Origin: Theobroma cacao
Lineage: Eukaryota > Streptophyta > Magnoliopsida > Malvales > Malvaceae
Assembly: GCF_000208745.1 (NCBI RefSeq)
Contig: NC_030859.1
Span: 17,854,128 to 17,918,127, forward strand
DNA: 64,000 bases
Direction of reading: 5' to 3'
In this document: positions 11,010 to 22,300 of the stretch, in pieces
Layout: each line of letters begins with the position of its first letter
Numbering within the stretch: the first letter of the stretch is position 1
Program-made: the position numbers and the translations under genes
The notes under the pieces: model-generated
Database searches by the model: none
Told to the model about the DNA's origin: nothing
Seen by the model: only the letters and a program-made list of their open reading frames with translations

Positions 11010-11910
11010 GATATTCAGCTTTTTGCTTAAAATGGCTCTTTTTTCTTCCAAATCTACTTTTTTTGATTATTGGAGCTTCTTTTTATACTTGGAGAGTTAG
11101 ATTTTTCTGTTGGGAGCAGTTTCTAGTCTTTGGAGACAACTCTGATGCCATTCTAGCCATTATTTTGTCTTTTAGCGCTTAAATTCAAATCGATTGACAA
11201 AGTTCGGCTAACTAATTATAGGGAACTCTAACCAATTACAACTTATCTGCCTTGCACTGTCTTACTGTTGTGTTTTCTACTCTAACCTATTACAAGAGAT
11301 TATAATCAATTAAGAAATCTCTGTCTGCAAACCTCTCTACTTCAACAGACTTCCTCTAACTAGTTAATTCTGCCCTTAATAGATTGAAGCTTCACACCCT
11401 TTAGCATTAATCGATTACCACAAGCTCTAATCAGTTAAAAACTCTTCAAATTTGCACTTTTTCATTTTGGCTCTATTTAACGGTCAATTATCTTTTTAAA
11501 CTTGATTTTGGTGCTTAAGAGTATTGGGCCCTTATGCTCTAACCTATTAACCAAACTTCTTAACCGATTAGCATGACTTTGTTATCAACTTCCAGCACTT
11601 CCTTAATCAGTTAAGCCTGGTGCTAAGTGATTAAGGCTCCTCTGTCTCGCTTTAAGTCAGCACCTAGTTATACCTTAACTGATTAAGCCTCTTTGTTAAT
11701 CGGGTACTAAAGTTCTATCTTTATTAGTTACTTTGCTCTTTCTTTCTTTAACTAATTAACTCTTCTTTAAATTTAGAAAGCTTATTGACTTACCTTTAAT
11801 TACCAATTTTGTTAGGAGAATTAAACTAAATCATAAACACTTAAATAACAAGGTTAAACATTAATGAATGAGGAATGTTTTGTTTTCATAAAAAACATAT
11901 GGAGTTAACA
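11010..11910 (-). repeat. LTR fragment of the copia-type element (3' LTR)
   Basis: The right edge GGAGTTAACA at 11910 abuts a pyrimidine tract (TTCTCCTTCTTTTC), which on the minus strand is a polypurine tract followed by TGTTAAC. The body is littered with variants of CTAATCGATTAA / TAACCGATTA (about ten between 11200 and 11760). That internal motif repetition is typical of this LTR family. The left side is cut off by the Tat element. Confidence 0.55.
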
Positions 11911-11925
11911 TTCTCCTTCTTTTCG
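11911..11925 (-). other. Polypurine tract of the minus-strand copia-type element
   Basis: On the minus strand this reads GAAAAGAAGGAGAA, immediately before TGTTAACTCC. Its position fixes the inner boundary of the 3' LTR. Confidence 0.5.
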
Positions 11926-12299
11926 ATAATGACGAAACACTTCTAGATTAAGAATGCAATGTTTCTGTATAAAAAGAACTTATGTGCAGATTGGGGATTT
12001 TTTCCCCTAAATATGTACTCCCCCTAAATGTGCACCTTAATACAATTATTCAACATACAAGTATGGAAAATAAAATCATAACAGCATTCAACCATGAAAA
12101 CATAAACCATATAAGCATAAACACAATTCCATCATAAAAAAACACATTCAACTATTGTTTACCCGCACAACATAAAACATAGTTTTCATAAAGCACATCA
12201 AAATAAAGATAATTAAAGATTAAGTTTGTCTTTCTTACCAGTTTATAACTTACTTCCTACTCCTATTTTCCTACCTTCTTACTTTTCTCCCCATTTTTG

Positions 12300-13870
12300 T
12301 CATCATACAAAAAAGGGTCTTAATTTGAGTCCGAAAGGGGTGAGGATTCATTAATGCCAAAATGCACTTTAAGAGGTTTAGGAGAAGATTTGGATGAAGA
12401 GTTAGATGATGAGGATGAAAAGGAAGAGGTTTATGAGATAGTTTAGGAAGTTACAGGCTTAGAAGGGTGTTGAGTGGAGGTCAAAGCCAGCTTGGTTGAT
12501 TTTCTTCTTCTGAAGGTTGTGGTCTAGTAGCTATAGTTTTCTTGCCTTTTACCAATAGGTTTTTGAGAGGTTTGTTTAGCAGTTATTGTCTTCCCCTTAT
12601 CCTGGACTAGTTGATTGACAATTTCTTCAGTTTTTTTTTTAACCAACTGAGTCTCTGCCTTTATTCTTACCCTTTCTCTTTCCTGATCAGGTTTGGTCTC
12701 TTTTAGCAAATCATTAATGAATTGAGATACTCGATCTCTTCTGATTCTATAGGAGAATTGTTGTTCCTCTTTTCTACTGGTGGTTGTCCTTCATTCAATT
12801 TTTCTTGTTCACTTGCCTGTTCTGCTTAAACTTCTTCTTCTTGTTCATTCTTTTATGTGGTTCGCTCCTTTTCCTTTTCTTCTTGTTCAGCTTTTTCCTT
12901 TTTAGAATCTCCCTTTTTATTCTCATTTATGTCTTCATTTTTAAGTATTTCTTTTCCAGTTTCCCTTTCATGATTAGAAGTAGGAACCTCAAACTGAAGT
13001 GACTACTAGTAATGGCTGAAGCTTTAGAGGCAGGGGATTTTGTCTCCTTTGCTTGATGTAAAAGGCCTTTAAGTAGCTGAAGTTTTTCTTCAATCATGGT
13101 CATCTTCATAGTTTGTTCAGTTATCTTTCCATTAATCCTCATGAGGAGATTAAAAATCATTTCTCCTTGGAAGGAAGGTTGGCTGAATCTGGTGAAGGGT
13201 GTGGAAGGACTTCCAATACTGAGGGGCAGTGGTGTACTTCTTGTGATTTTTATGCATTCATTCCTCTCTAGTTTGTATCTTATCTTCAGAACACTCCCCA
13301 AAAATATCTCCTGATCTTTGTTTCTTGTTATATTAACTTGGAACCTTATACTCCAGATTTATTTCTTTTTCACTAGAGTTGTAATTATGTTGTCATATGG
13401 CAAGTTGGTCTTATCACCCAGCAAGGTTCCCTTGATTCTCTCAACCATGTACCTCCCTATATTCAATGGAATGTCATTAAATATTGCTTTGATTAGCCAC
13501 AAGTCCTGTGCACTAACATAGCTAAAGCTACTACTCTTGCCATGAAGTGCGATTGTAATAAAATAATGTAGGATCCTAAGTTGAGCATTTCTAATGTCGT
13601 TGGCATAGCTTTTAGAGGGAAATTTTTCTTTTTTTTTTTGTTACAATTTCCCAAAAATGACCGGGATCATACTTCTCAGGCATTTTGAATTCCCCTACTT
13701 TAAATTCTGTTTTAAGAAACTCTCCTAAATCTCGAGCATTGATATGAAATTCCCTACCATTTAGAAAAATACTCAAGCTATCTTTTGTAAATTCTTCTTA
13801 ATTATCCAATTTAGTTTTATTTACAGCAACGCTAGAATAAAACTCTTTTACCAAGAAGGGTAGGTGAGGT
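12300..13870 (-). pseudogene. Coding region resembling 'putative plant transposon protein' (PF20167), broken
   Basis: On the minus strand the sequence starts FLVKEFYSSVAVN near 13857. It continues through LNGREFHINARDLGEFL near 13750, a QLRILHYFITIALHG-like segment near 13560, and GRYMVERIKGTLLGDKTNLPYD near 13400. This matches my memory of the layout of PF20167 (formerly Transposase_32), a plant domain of unknown function often annotated as transposon protein. The next part, 13301-12927, is open and ends in a helix-rich lysine-containing stretch (KMTMIEEKLQLLKGLLHQ). Further on, 12709-12524 is charged (ERERVRIKAETQLVKKK). Stops and frame changes occur near 13800, 13640 and 13365. The assignment rests on pattern resemblance, not on a search. 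Confidence 0.5.
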
Positions 13871-14032
13871 GAGAACATAAGGTCTTTTCGTAATTACATC
13901 CCATATTTTATAGTCAAGGGCTCTAACGTATATGGACATCCTAGTGCTCCAATAAGCATAATTTGATCCATCAAATAGAGGAGGCCTATTTGTGGATTGA
14001 TCCTCAACAACTACTAACTTTTGCAAAACCAT
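13832..14032 (-). pseudogene. N-terminal fragment of a copia gag
   Basis: Begins with ATG at 14032, about 40 bp downstream of the PBS-like site. It contains PPLFDGSNYAYWSTRMSIYV followed by DYKIWDVI, the standard start of plant copia Gag (DUF4219/UBN2 type). Only about 55 residues of gag are present. The sequence then runs into the PF20167-like region in another frame, with the switch near 13860. There is no zinc knuckle. Confidence 0.7.
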
Positions 14033-14074
14033 ATGGATTTATTTCTAAGGATGTTAGGCATTAAATTGAGGGAT

Positions 14075-14088
14075 TGACTCTAATATCA
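14075..14088 (-). other. Degenerate primer-binding site
   Basis: On the minus strand TGATATTAGAGTC follows the LTR end ACCAACA after two bases. It resembles the initiator-tRNA-Met site TGGTATCAGAGC used by most plant copia elements. Confidence 0.5.
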
Positions 14089-14090
14089 CT

Positions 14091-14420
14091 TGTTGGTCCC
14101 GTTGGAGTGTTAGGGGGTGTTGAATAGCCCTAAAAATTTTAAGTTCAGCCTTATTGAATTGTTGAACTTGTAATCAATTAAAGAAAGAAGGATGTAAAGC
14201 TTGTAATAACTAAAAGACACCAAGTAAGGAAGGGTAGAGAAAAATGGACAATGCAAGAATATTTATAGTGGTTTGGTTCCTTTAACTTACATCTAGTACC
14301 TTGATATCTCAATCAAGGAATTTCATTCAACGGGCTTCTATAGCAAGATTAATATGTAGAATTAAAAGTTTTAAAAACAGAATAACTGTAATTTAATAAA
14401 GGAAATAAGGAATTGAGTAA
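14091..14420 (-). repeat. 5' LTR fragment of the minus-strand copia-type element
   Basis: On the plus strand it starts TGTTGGTCCCGTTGGAGTG, the inner end of a widespread plant LTR family. Resemblance continues through TTTATAGTGGTTTGG near 14263 and fades by about 14420. The right limit is approximate. Confidence 0.5.
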
Positions 14421-16070
14421 ATCATCATAATTCACTGTAGCAACGGTATGAATGACGTTAGCACTAAAATAACAAAAAGTCAACAACTTTTATTGTAATT
14501 AACTTTCGAACTTGATTATACTACATGTCTTGTCCAATTAAAGGATGTTTAAAGGAGAAATAAAAACAATTCTTAGTTTTTTGTTTGAACAGTAAGTAGA
14601 AAAATTTGAAAAAGAATAAACTTTGACGGTCTCCTCAGTAAAGAGAAAGTGATAACATGATGTCATTAAAAATGTTGAACAAACAATTTTCCAGGAGATT
14701 ACAAAACATGAGAAAAGATGTTCAGAATAGATTGATAAAAGCTATCATAACAAAATTCTCATTACAAATGTCAAAAACAAGAATATTCATTAAATCATGT
14801 ACCCAAAAGTGCAGAGTTACCACTAGCAGCAGAAAGCAAACTTTTTGCATGTTACTGTAAAATGCATAATTTAGTTTTCAAGTGTCATTTCTTAAGTGTG
14901 TTTGTGGCCAAAGTTCTAACATGCAAGCCTAGATATATGTAATCTAAATATTAATAATCCATTTCTTATGGTCATATGGAAGCAGAAATAATCATTCAAG
15001 TGTATTACTAACTAAAAGACACCACCACCAAAAGCTCATAATATGTCATAAACTCCCACCACATAAACACCTGAAATAATTTGTTAATCAAAATTTACAA
15101 TATCTATGCAGTGGTCCACAAGTTTCATTTTAAAACATGGACGAGCTAGCTTGACATTAATGACATTTTCCATCCTAAAAAAAGCAGCATTCACAAAGTT
15201 TACTCCATAACAGTGGAGAATCAAAATAACATATTTATAAGGCAAACAAATCATTATTCTGATGTATTCTATCATTTGCATAATTTTGTAATTTTTTAAT
15301 ATTCATATCAAACAACACTAGTGCAAAAGTTCATTTGACACCACAACTATGGCTATATACAGTATCAAATGTCAACCAGTAACAATGAGAACAAATAGGT
15401 AATTAATTACAATGGCATGCTAAATTTCTTCTTAGTTTAAAAATCATTTAGAATATTCAATAAATATCAAGCAATTAGTCATTCATCAAAGACATCCATT
15501 AATTAACAATTCTACATGTTGACCTCAAGATTCCAACAAAAATAAAATATGAAGAATCTACACAATAAACCTAAATTAACAAGAAGATTTGCTTAGGCAA
15601 ATTTTAAAATATCACTTGTCAATTTCAGACTCGTAACTTGCTTGATAAAAGTAACAAAAATCAACCTCAAAAATATGTGATGATAGCCAAAAACATAAAT
15701 TTAATTACAATTCATTGAGTTATTGTCCTGAAAATTGGAGAATAAATGTAGGTAATGATCCCTTAGACTTTTACAAGTTTCCAAACTAGGTGATACAGGA
15801 AAATTTTCAATATACACAAAACTTGTCTTCGTGGCTTAAAACATATAGTTAATGTATGTATAAGGAATGGATCTAATGATGAATCATCTGGTTTCATAAA
15901 ACGAAATGATGAAAATGTCACTCTGACCTGTCAATCACAAGAAAGGGGAAAATATATAACTTAATTCATATCCTTTCACCAAACTCTTGAGACTCAGAAG
16001 AATTGATGCATGGAATGCTTGTGATGGAAAGCCCACAGCTTTTTGATGGATAAAAGAGCATTACCCTTCA
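14421..16070. other. AT-rich spacer, no gene recognised
   Basis: Short open frames on both strands (14657-14860 plus, 15084-15281 minus) have no recognisable domain or codon pattern. It may contain decayed intron sequence of the HCF173-like fragment that follows, but no further exon was identified. Confidence 0.4.
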
Positions 16071-16199
16071 AAATCCTACTTTTGTATTTATTCTTGCAAA
16101 GTATAGTTTACTTTGAGTTCTATCTACTGTATGATTAGCTTCAAGAATTACAACATAAGATCTGCCATTGCCACCAAGAGAGAGTACTAGACCTTTATA
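16071..16199 (-). pseudogene. HCF173: HCF173-like CIA30-domain exon fragment
   Basis: The minus strand from 16199 encodes 43 uninterrupted residues beginning YKGLVLSLGGNGRSYVVILE and continuing to SKLYFARINTKVGF. This closely matches what I remember of the CIA30 segment of HCF173, a chloroplast protein that activates psbA mRNA translation. An AG acceptor immediately precedes TATAAAGG, as for a true exon start. The family continues with a cysteine where this copy has TGA (plus-strand TCA at 16068-16070), and the following residues no longer match. No neighbouring exon was found, so this is a stray gene fragment or a badly degraded pseudogene. Confidence 0.6.
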
Positions 16200-18384
16200 C
16201 TTGAACACCAAATATTCCATAAAGTGAGATACACTTTTAGGGAGGAATCAATATATCTGTCAATAACAAATCAAACAACAATCAGTTTTTGCTAAATAAA
16301 AAATGGTATATCGATAATGAAAGTATTACATACTTGTCAAGAGTGCGACCCAAAAGAAGTGAAAACTTTTTTGATAGCTTAACATAGATACATCTGCTAA
16401 AAACATAACCTACAGTTGAAAATTAAAAACAAAGTTAAAGACAGAACAACCTATATTTGTTACAGGCAATAAAAACATGTGGAACTGTAAATAATTGCTT
16501 CAAGTTAGGTATCACATTTCAACTGAAATTACCAAAGAAAATAGCTTCTATAACTTTGGTGTACTTAAATTTAGCATCCATTCCACCATTGTACTTCTAA
16601 GTAGTCATTAAAATTGTTTTCTTGCTAAGAATTCTTGAAGAGTATCAAAGCAAACACTCCCTAATAAAGGATGAAGACCATGATAATTATTTGTTCTAGA
16701 GTAATAATCTTCATTTTTCCTTAATCCTAACAAAAACTGTTCTAAATGCTTTATTTTCTTATCTAGCATCCCCACTCTTATTTATTATATTTCTTACCAA
16801 TAGTTATAAGAGCTCTAAATTCCATAAATAGATAAATAAGCTTTTCTTGAATATTTCTTTTTTTTTACTTAATATAATTTTGAGAAAAATAGGAAAAGAA
16901 AAAGAAAAAGAAATTTGGCAAACCTTAAAATAACACCACTTAGACAATCGACTTAACCTCTACAACTGACATTTTTGTATCCATTATCTCTGCCATTAAC
17001 GTATTTTTCCAACCTCACTTTAATACTAATACACTAAATCCAAAACCTAAATCTACATTAAATTCATTTGAAGAATTTAGTCTCTAGTCTCTGATCCCAT
17101 TTTTACATTTGTTATCTCTATTTCACTCTTCTAACGTATGAAACAACCTCTATAATTTTCATTTACTTATATGTAGCAATTAATATCACCCACCATCTCA
17201 TACCTATCTTCACTTTTCCTTCTGAAGTCTCATCCTTTGCCTCAAAAATAACAATTTTGTCTAAAAACAGCTTAAGCTTGTACACCCCATTAAAAATGGA
17301 TTCTTTATTTGAGTTCATAGCTAAGTCCTAGATGCATATGATTGCTGCTGATGGAGCTACTAGGTTTATATCACAACATTTGATATAAACTGTAACTTTT
17401 TTTTTTATTAAATACCTTATAAGCTGTAACTTTACTTAATACTTGCTAAAGATAACTTAAAAAATAAAAATGTTGAAAACTTAGTGCCGTTTAGGGTAAC
17501 ATCGTTAGGAATGTTAATAAGTTATAATACATGTGGTAAGAAAATAGAGAGGAGGGACCAATGAGGGCACAAACAGGGGGTAGAGGATTTCTATTCGACT
17601 AAGTAAAGTGAGGAAGAAGTTGTCAAAAGGATAGATTAAAATAAGGATAGATTTAGGGTCCAATTTAAATATATAAAATGGTGCCTTAGGTTAGTTTATT
17701 TTATTTTTACTTTTTAGATTTCATTATTTGATCATTTTAAATATAAACTTGCTCATACTATTTTATGTATACTTATAACTAATACTACTATTAATATTAT
17801 TAAAAGCATTTGCTATTTATTTAAAAAAAAAAAAAGAGAAATCATTAGCCAAAGAAGCTCAAGACAAAAAAAATTAAAAAACTCTTTGAATAACATTTTT
17901 TTTATTCATGTGATAATTCTAGGTATTATTACAAAATTATTATTTATAATATTTACAGGCATTATTATAAAAAAAATATTCTGTATTTTTAACATATTTT
18001 AATATTTAAATAATAGTATTATAATATTATGTTATTTTTGTCATGTTATTATTTATTATTTTAAGAGATAAAGTTTGCAGTGTTAAATATTTATATAAAA
18101 CATAAGTTTATACAATTTGATATTTTCAATTATAAAGGTAATTTTGTAAACTTGCATTATATTTCTAATAAAATGCTTCTAAACCAAACATTATAATGTA
18201 ATTTCTTAGTAATCACATTTCCTACAATCGTTACTTTCTCATGTTATATCAAATGCTGCAAAAGCTATTTTCCTAATAATCATATTCTCAACAATTACAT
18301 TCTTTACAAAATACCAAACGTAGAATATTATAATAGCCTTGGTTGATTCTCATAATGGACTTAGACTATGAACTTTTATGTGTA
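16200..18384. other. AT-rich spacer, nothing recognised
   Basis: No open frame of note. Poly-A/T runs occur near 16855, 17398 and 17821. Confidence 0.4.
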
Positions 18385-18846
18385 AGCATAATACTTGGAA
18401 TTCACTGAATTATATAGGAAAGTTCAAATTAGTTTGTATTCTTTTATTATGTTCAATCGAGTTATTGTATTTTTATTTTGGGTCAAATAAGATTTTATAT
18501 TAATGGTTAACTAATTATTATTAGTCAAAATGTCATTTATCTTTTTATGTTACATGGTGTTAATGTGACATGTTGATTTGTCATAATAGATGATGATGTG
18601 GTATGTTGATTTGACATGATGACATAATCATCTGAATTTTTTACCTCCATGTCAATTTTATGTCAGTACCACGTGAGTACAAAAATAAGATGTGACATTT
18701 AGATTAATGACAAACAATCAACCATTAGTTATAAGGAACTATTTGATCTAAAATAAAAATATATGAATGTAATTGCATACAATAGAAAAATAAAAATTTA
18801 TTTGAATTTTCTTAAATAATTTAAGATTTTTTTCAAGTATTATGCT
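18385..18846. mobile_element. Fold-back MITE (Mutator-like style), about 462 bp
   Basis: The left end AGCATAATACTTG is the exact reverse complement of the right end CAAGTATTATGCT. Inverted similarity extends inward for roughly 80 bp or more (left GAAAGTTCAAATTAG, right AATTTATTTGAATTTTC), then through GGGTCAAATAAGATTT versus GAACTATTTGATCTAAA. There is no coding capacity. Clear target duplications were not found, so the superfamily is uncertain. Confidence 0.65.
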
Positions 18847-19246
18847 CTATTTGTATATTTTCAAATGGAGAAATTCGGCATTTAAAATATTAAAAGATTA
18901 TAATATTATATATTATTTTTGAAAATTTTTAATTTCATGTGTTGTGTTGCATATTTTATTAGATTATATAAAAAAAATAATAAATTAACGGACTTGTAGT
19001 AACATTCTATCCTGTTGTGAAATTTTACTTCAATTTAATTTTAAAATATATTTAAATTATAATAAAACATTTATATATAAAATATTTTTGTTTTATTATT
19101 TGAATGATATTTTAAAATGGTTTCAGTGGGCTTGGACTAGCCCTACATAGGTTGAGCCCAAATGGAATCTGACCTGAGCCTGCATAGATTTGAGCCCAGG
19201 TCCATCAAAATATAATAGTAAAAAAAAATGACAAAATCTGACGTGG

Positions 19247-19260
19247 TTTTGGCGCGAAAA
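19247..19260. promoter_or_regulatory. E2F/DP binding site upstream of the BRCT gene
   Basis: TTTTGGCGCGAAAA matches the consensus TTTSGCGCSAAA perfectly and ends 63 bp before the ATG. It stands out from otherwise very AT-rich DNA. E2F sites at this distance are typical of plant genes switched on at G1/S or during DNA repair. Occupancy is inferred. Confidence 0.75.
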
Positions 19261-19323
19261 ATCTCATAAATTAAGATAGAGCTTTCAGCAGCGAGTTTTC
19301 CATCTCTCGGTTTGTACATTCAA

Positions 19324-22300
19324 ATGGGCAGCTCAGGGTTTCGTCCTCCCCAATTTTCCGAGGTAACTTCTTCTCTTTCTCTTCAATCATATTTTTTTCC
19401 TTGGAATTTTGTTTTATTTATTTCTTTTTTTAATGGAATCATATATTAATTGCAATTTTGAATGTGAAAACCAAAAAAAAAAAAAACACATATTGTTATG
19501 ATACTAGGAATTGGCTTGGCTTCCAGCTTATCTCCAACGAATCACGGACACCTCAGTGGAACCCAGAAGCCCTTCTCATCAACAATTTAAGGTTTTCATT
19601 TTTTTGTTTTAGATTTATGATTGAATTTTATAATTTTGTACAATTAAAATTTTTATGGTCATTTTAATTTTTTTTGCCTGGAAGAAAATAATTGTATGCT
19701 TCATTGGTTAAAATTCGAACTCTTGTTCATAGAATTTCATTAAACGAGTTTTCTTTTTCCACTTTTTTCTTTTTTTGTTGGAATCAGGAATTGCCATGTG
19801 TGCAAGGAGAAGATTTGGAGTTGTTGTTGTGGAGGGAAGAAAGTCGATGTAATAGTTTTCATTTATTCTTATCTGGAGAAGACAATTCGCCGATTAGTTC
19901 TTTTCCATCTTCCAAGGATGTAAGTTGTTATATTTATGCTTTATAGTAATAGCAAGGAAATTATGGAGTTTGACTTCCAAAAGGAATATAATTTGAAATA
20001 AACTATTAATATGTAATATTTCTTGCTTTGACTAGCAATAGGAATTTTTTATCCTATCAATTGTTGCTGTTGAAACATGTTTGCACTTTGATATTAAAGT
20101 TGGTTAGTTACATCCTTTGAATTCTATGAATGGAATGTGGCCTAATCAGTAGATATTATGATCTATAGGTGCTTAATTTTCGTTTACATCTGTCGCCAGA
20201 TAGTGATTCACTGTATTGCCAAAGTCAATTTTTAAGTACATCTTGTGCTCAGCATGGCTCTGACAGAGTTCTGCAATTACCACAAGTTGTTTCATCTGGA
20301 AGTGGAGATCAGATAGACCTAATAAAAACCAAAATTGGTGCTGGTGGGGTGAATACCTTGCCTTTGACTTCCATTGCAAGAGCTGTGGAGAATGATGGCC
20401 CACAATTATCAAATCACGTCAAGGCTTGCAGTGAGCATTCTGTAGAAAAAGTCACTGTCAGAAACCTCAAAGGTATTGATATTATGGATGCAGTTGAACT
20501 CTCTATTGCTGCATCAGAAACATTAGTGATACATGAATTGGTGAAGAGTGATCCAGCTTCTGAAGCTTTTTCAACAGCAGCAGTACTTGAAGCTGCCCTT
20601 CAGGTTAAGCAAGCACGCTTAGAGATCTCAGAAGATGCATTTGATTGTTCAAGTGAGAAAAGTGATGAGATTGACTTTCTTTTGGACTTGGATGATTTAA
20701 CCATGGCTGATGCATTTGAAGATGTAGGATTATCTATCAGAGGCTTGGATGATCAACATGCTTGTGGTTCAGATGAATCTCTAGTTAAAGATACTCCTGT
20801 ATCTGAAAATTGTTTTGGGAGTGAGAATATAAGCAAAAATGCAGAACATTTTTCTCAGAATAAATCTTCTAATGATCCATCTTTTGGGTTAAGGATCTCT
20901 GATTTTACTGGCAATTCTGATCCGATGTTGCATAAACTGGGCCAGGAGATTTCACATGTTTCAGCTACGGTACAGGTATAAGACTTAAATTCAAATCTTC
21001 TATTGGCTTCCCCATGCTAAACTCAATAAAGAAGAAAAGGAGATATGTATAAAGATTTCTTTCCCCAAATACTTTGTAGTTAAATTTAGTTAAGATGGAC
21101 CCATATGATTTGTGGGAGCCAGAGAGTTTCTAGCATCTTACTTAGATATGACTAATTCTAGTACACTTTTAGAGAGTTGGCTTTTCGATAGTGGATACTT
21201 CTGTTCAACCTCAGGCTGATGTAAATTGTTCTGCTTTCTGGAATCTGGAGAATGCTGGTGACAATATCTATTTTATCCCCCTTTTTTCTCCTTTTTTCTT
21301 CTATTAAACAGATCATATTTAAAGGTCCTTTATTTTTCCTGTGTTTATCTGCAGGAGGGGAAAGTAATGCAAGCCCATCCATTGCTGATGGATTCAGAAG
21401 TCGTTGGTTTGGTGGTTGGGCAGGAAAGGTATGTTTTCATTTTATTTTATTGATCTTTGAATTTAAAAATGAGGAGCGTTTGAAGAATTCAAAGAATCTT
21501 TTGGTTGGAAGGGGCAAATAGATAATGTCATAAAGTTTCCTCTAACAAAGGTAGTTAATAAAAGGATTTGACAATGTTTTGGGTGGCCAATCTGTACTAT
21601 AACTTTGCTATCGCATGTCTAGCTTTCATCAATCTTTAAATGAGTCTAGTTGTAGAGATATTAGCTGCTTTGAATTTCTTTGATTTGTGAAGCATTATAC
21701 ATACTGCTAATGCTTGCTTGCTCATCTCTAACTCGCTTTATATATATGTCATGCTTTTGCTGCACTTTTTTGAGCTACTATTTTTGGCAGTTATGCTTTG
21801 TTTAGTTCTTTGGGGTTTTATTCACTGCATTTGCTTCTTAGGCAGGTAGTGCTTGTTATGTAGTTATCTCTTTCTCCATTGCCAAATCTGTTGTTTAAAA
21901 TTGTTTGACTTTAGTTGGGTAATGCCACGGTATTTGTGGTATATATATACTTGACAATGTAATTTTTCTTCCCTATGATTTAAAATCTCTCCTAATTTTG
22001 GTGTTTTGATCTTTTTCTTACTTTTTCTATCTTAGGAGGAAGCTGATCCTGTACAGCTGAAACCAAAAGGCAAAAATATCCCAAAGTATTTTGCTGCTGA
22101 GACTAGTTTCTTCTCTGAATCTGCTGATGTTGCACCTGATGAAAACTCTGTTGTCCTGAAGTGTGAAAAAAATAGATCTAAGATAGCTTCAGATCAAAGC
22201 ATACCCTTTGAGGGTTTATATGACCAAGTTGATGAGGGCATTATGGTTTCTCAAGATGTGAGATCCTCTAATCTATCCTTGGTGGATCCTCTTTGTTCCA

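Larger units (their letters stand above)
11010..14420 (-). mobile_element. Remnant of a minus-strand, non-autonomous copia-type LTR element
   Basis: On the minus strand the order is LTR fragment (14420-14091), a PBS-like sequence, a gag start (14032), a non-retroviral-looking coding region, a purine-rich tract and a second LTR fragment (11910-11010). No protease, RT or integrase is present in the 2.2-kb interior. Both LTR pieces are truncated: the right one lacks its outer half and the left one stops where the Tat element begins. The rest of the left LTR may lie beyond the window's left edge. Confidence 0.6.

Noticed and set aside
12784..13521. Plus-strand ORFs rich in Phe/Leu that could pass for membrane proteins
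   Set aside because: They are antisense shadows of the lysine/glutamate-rich minus-strand coding remnant.
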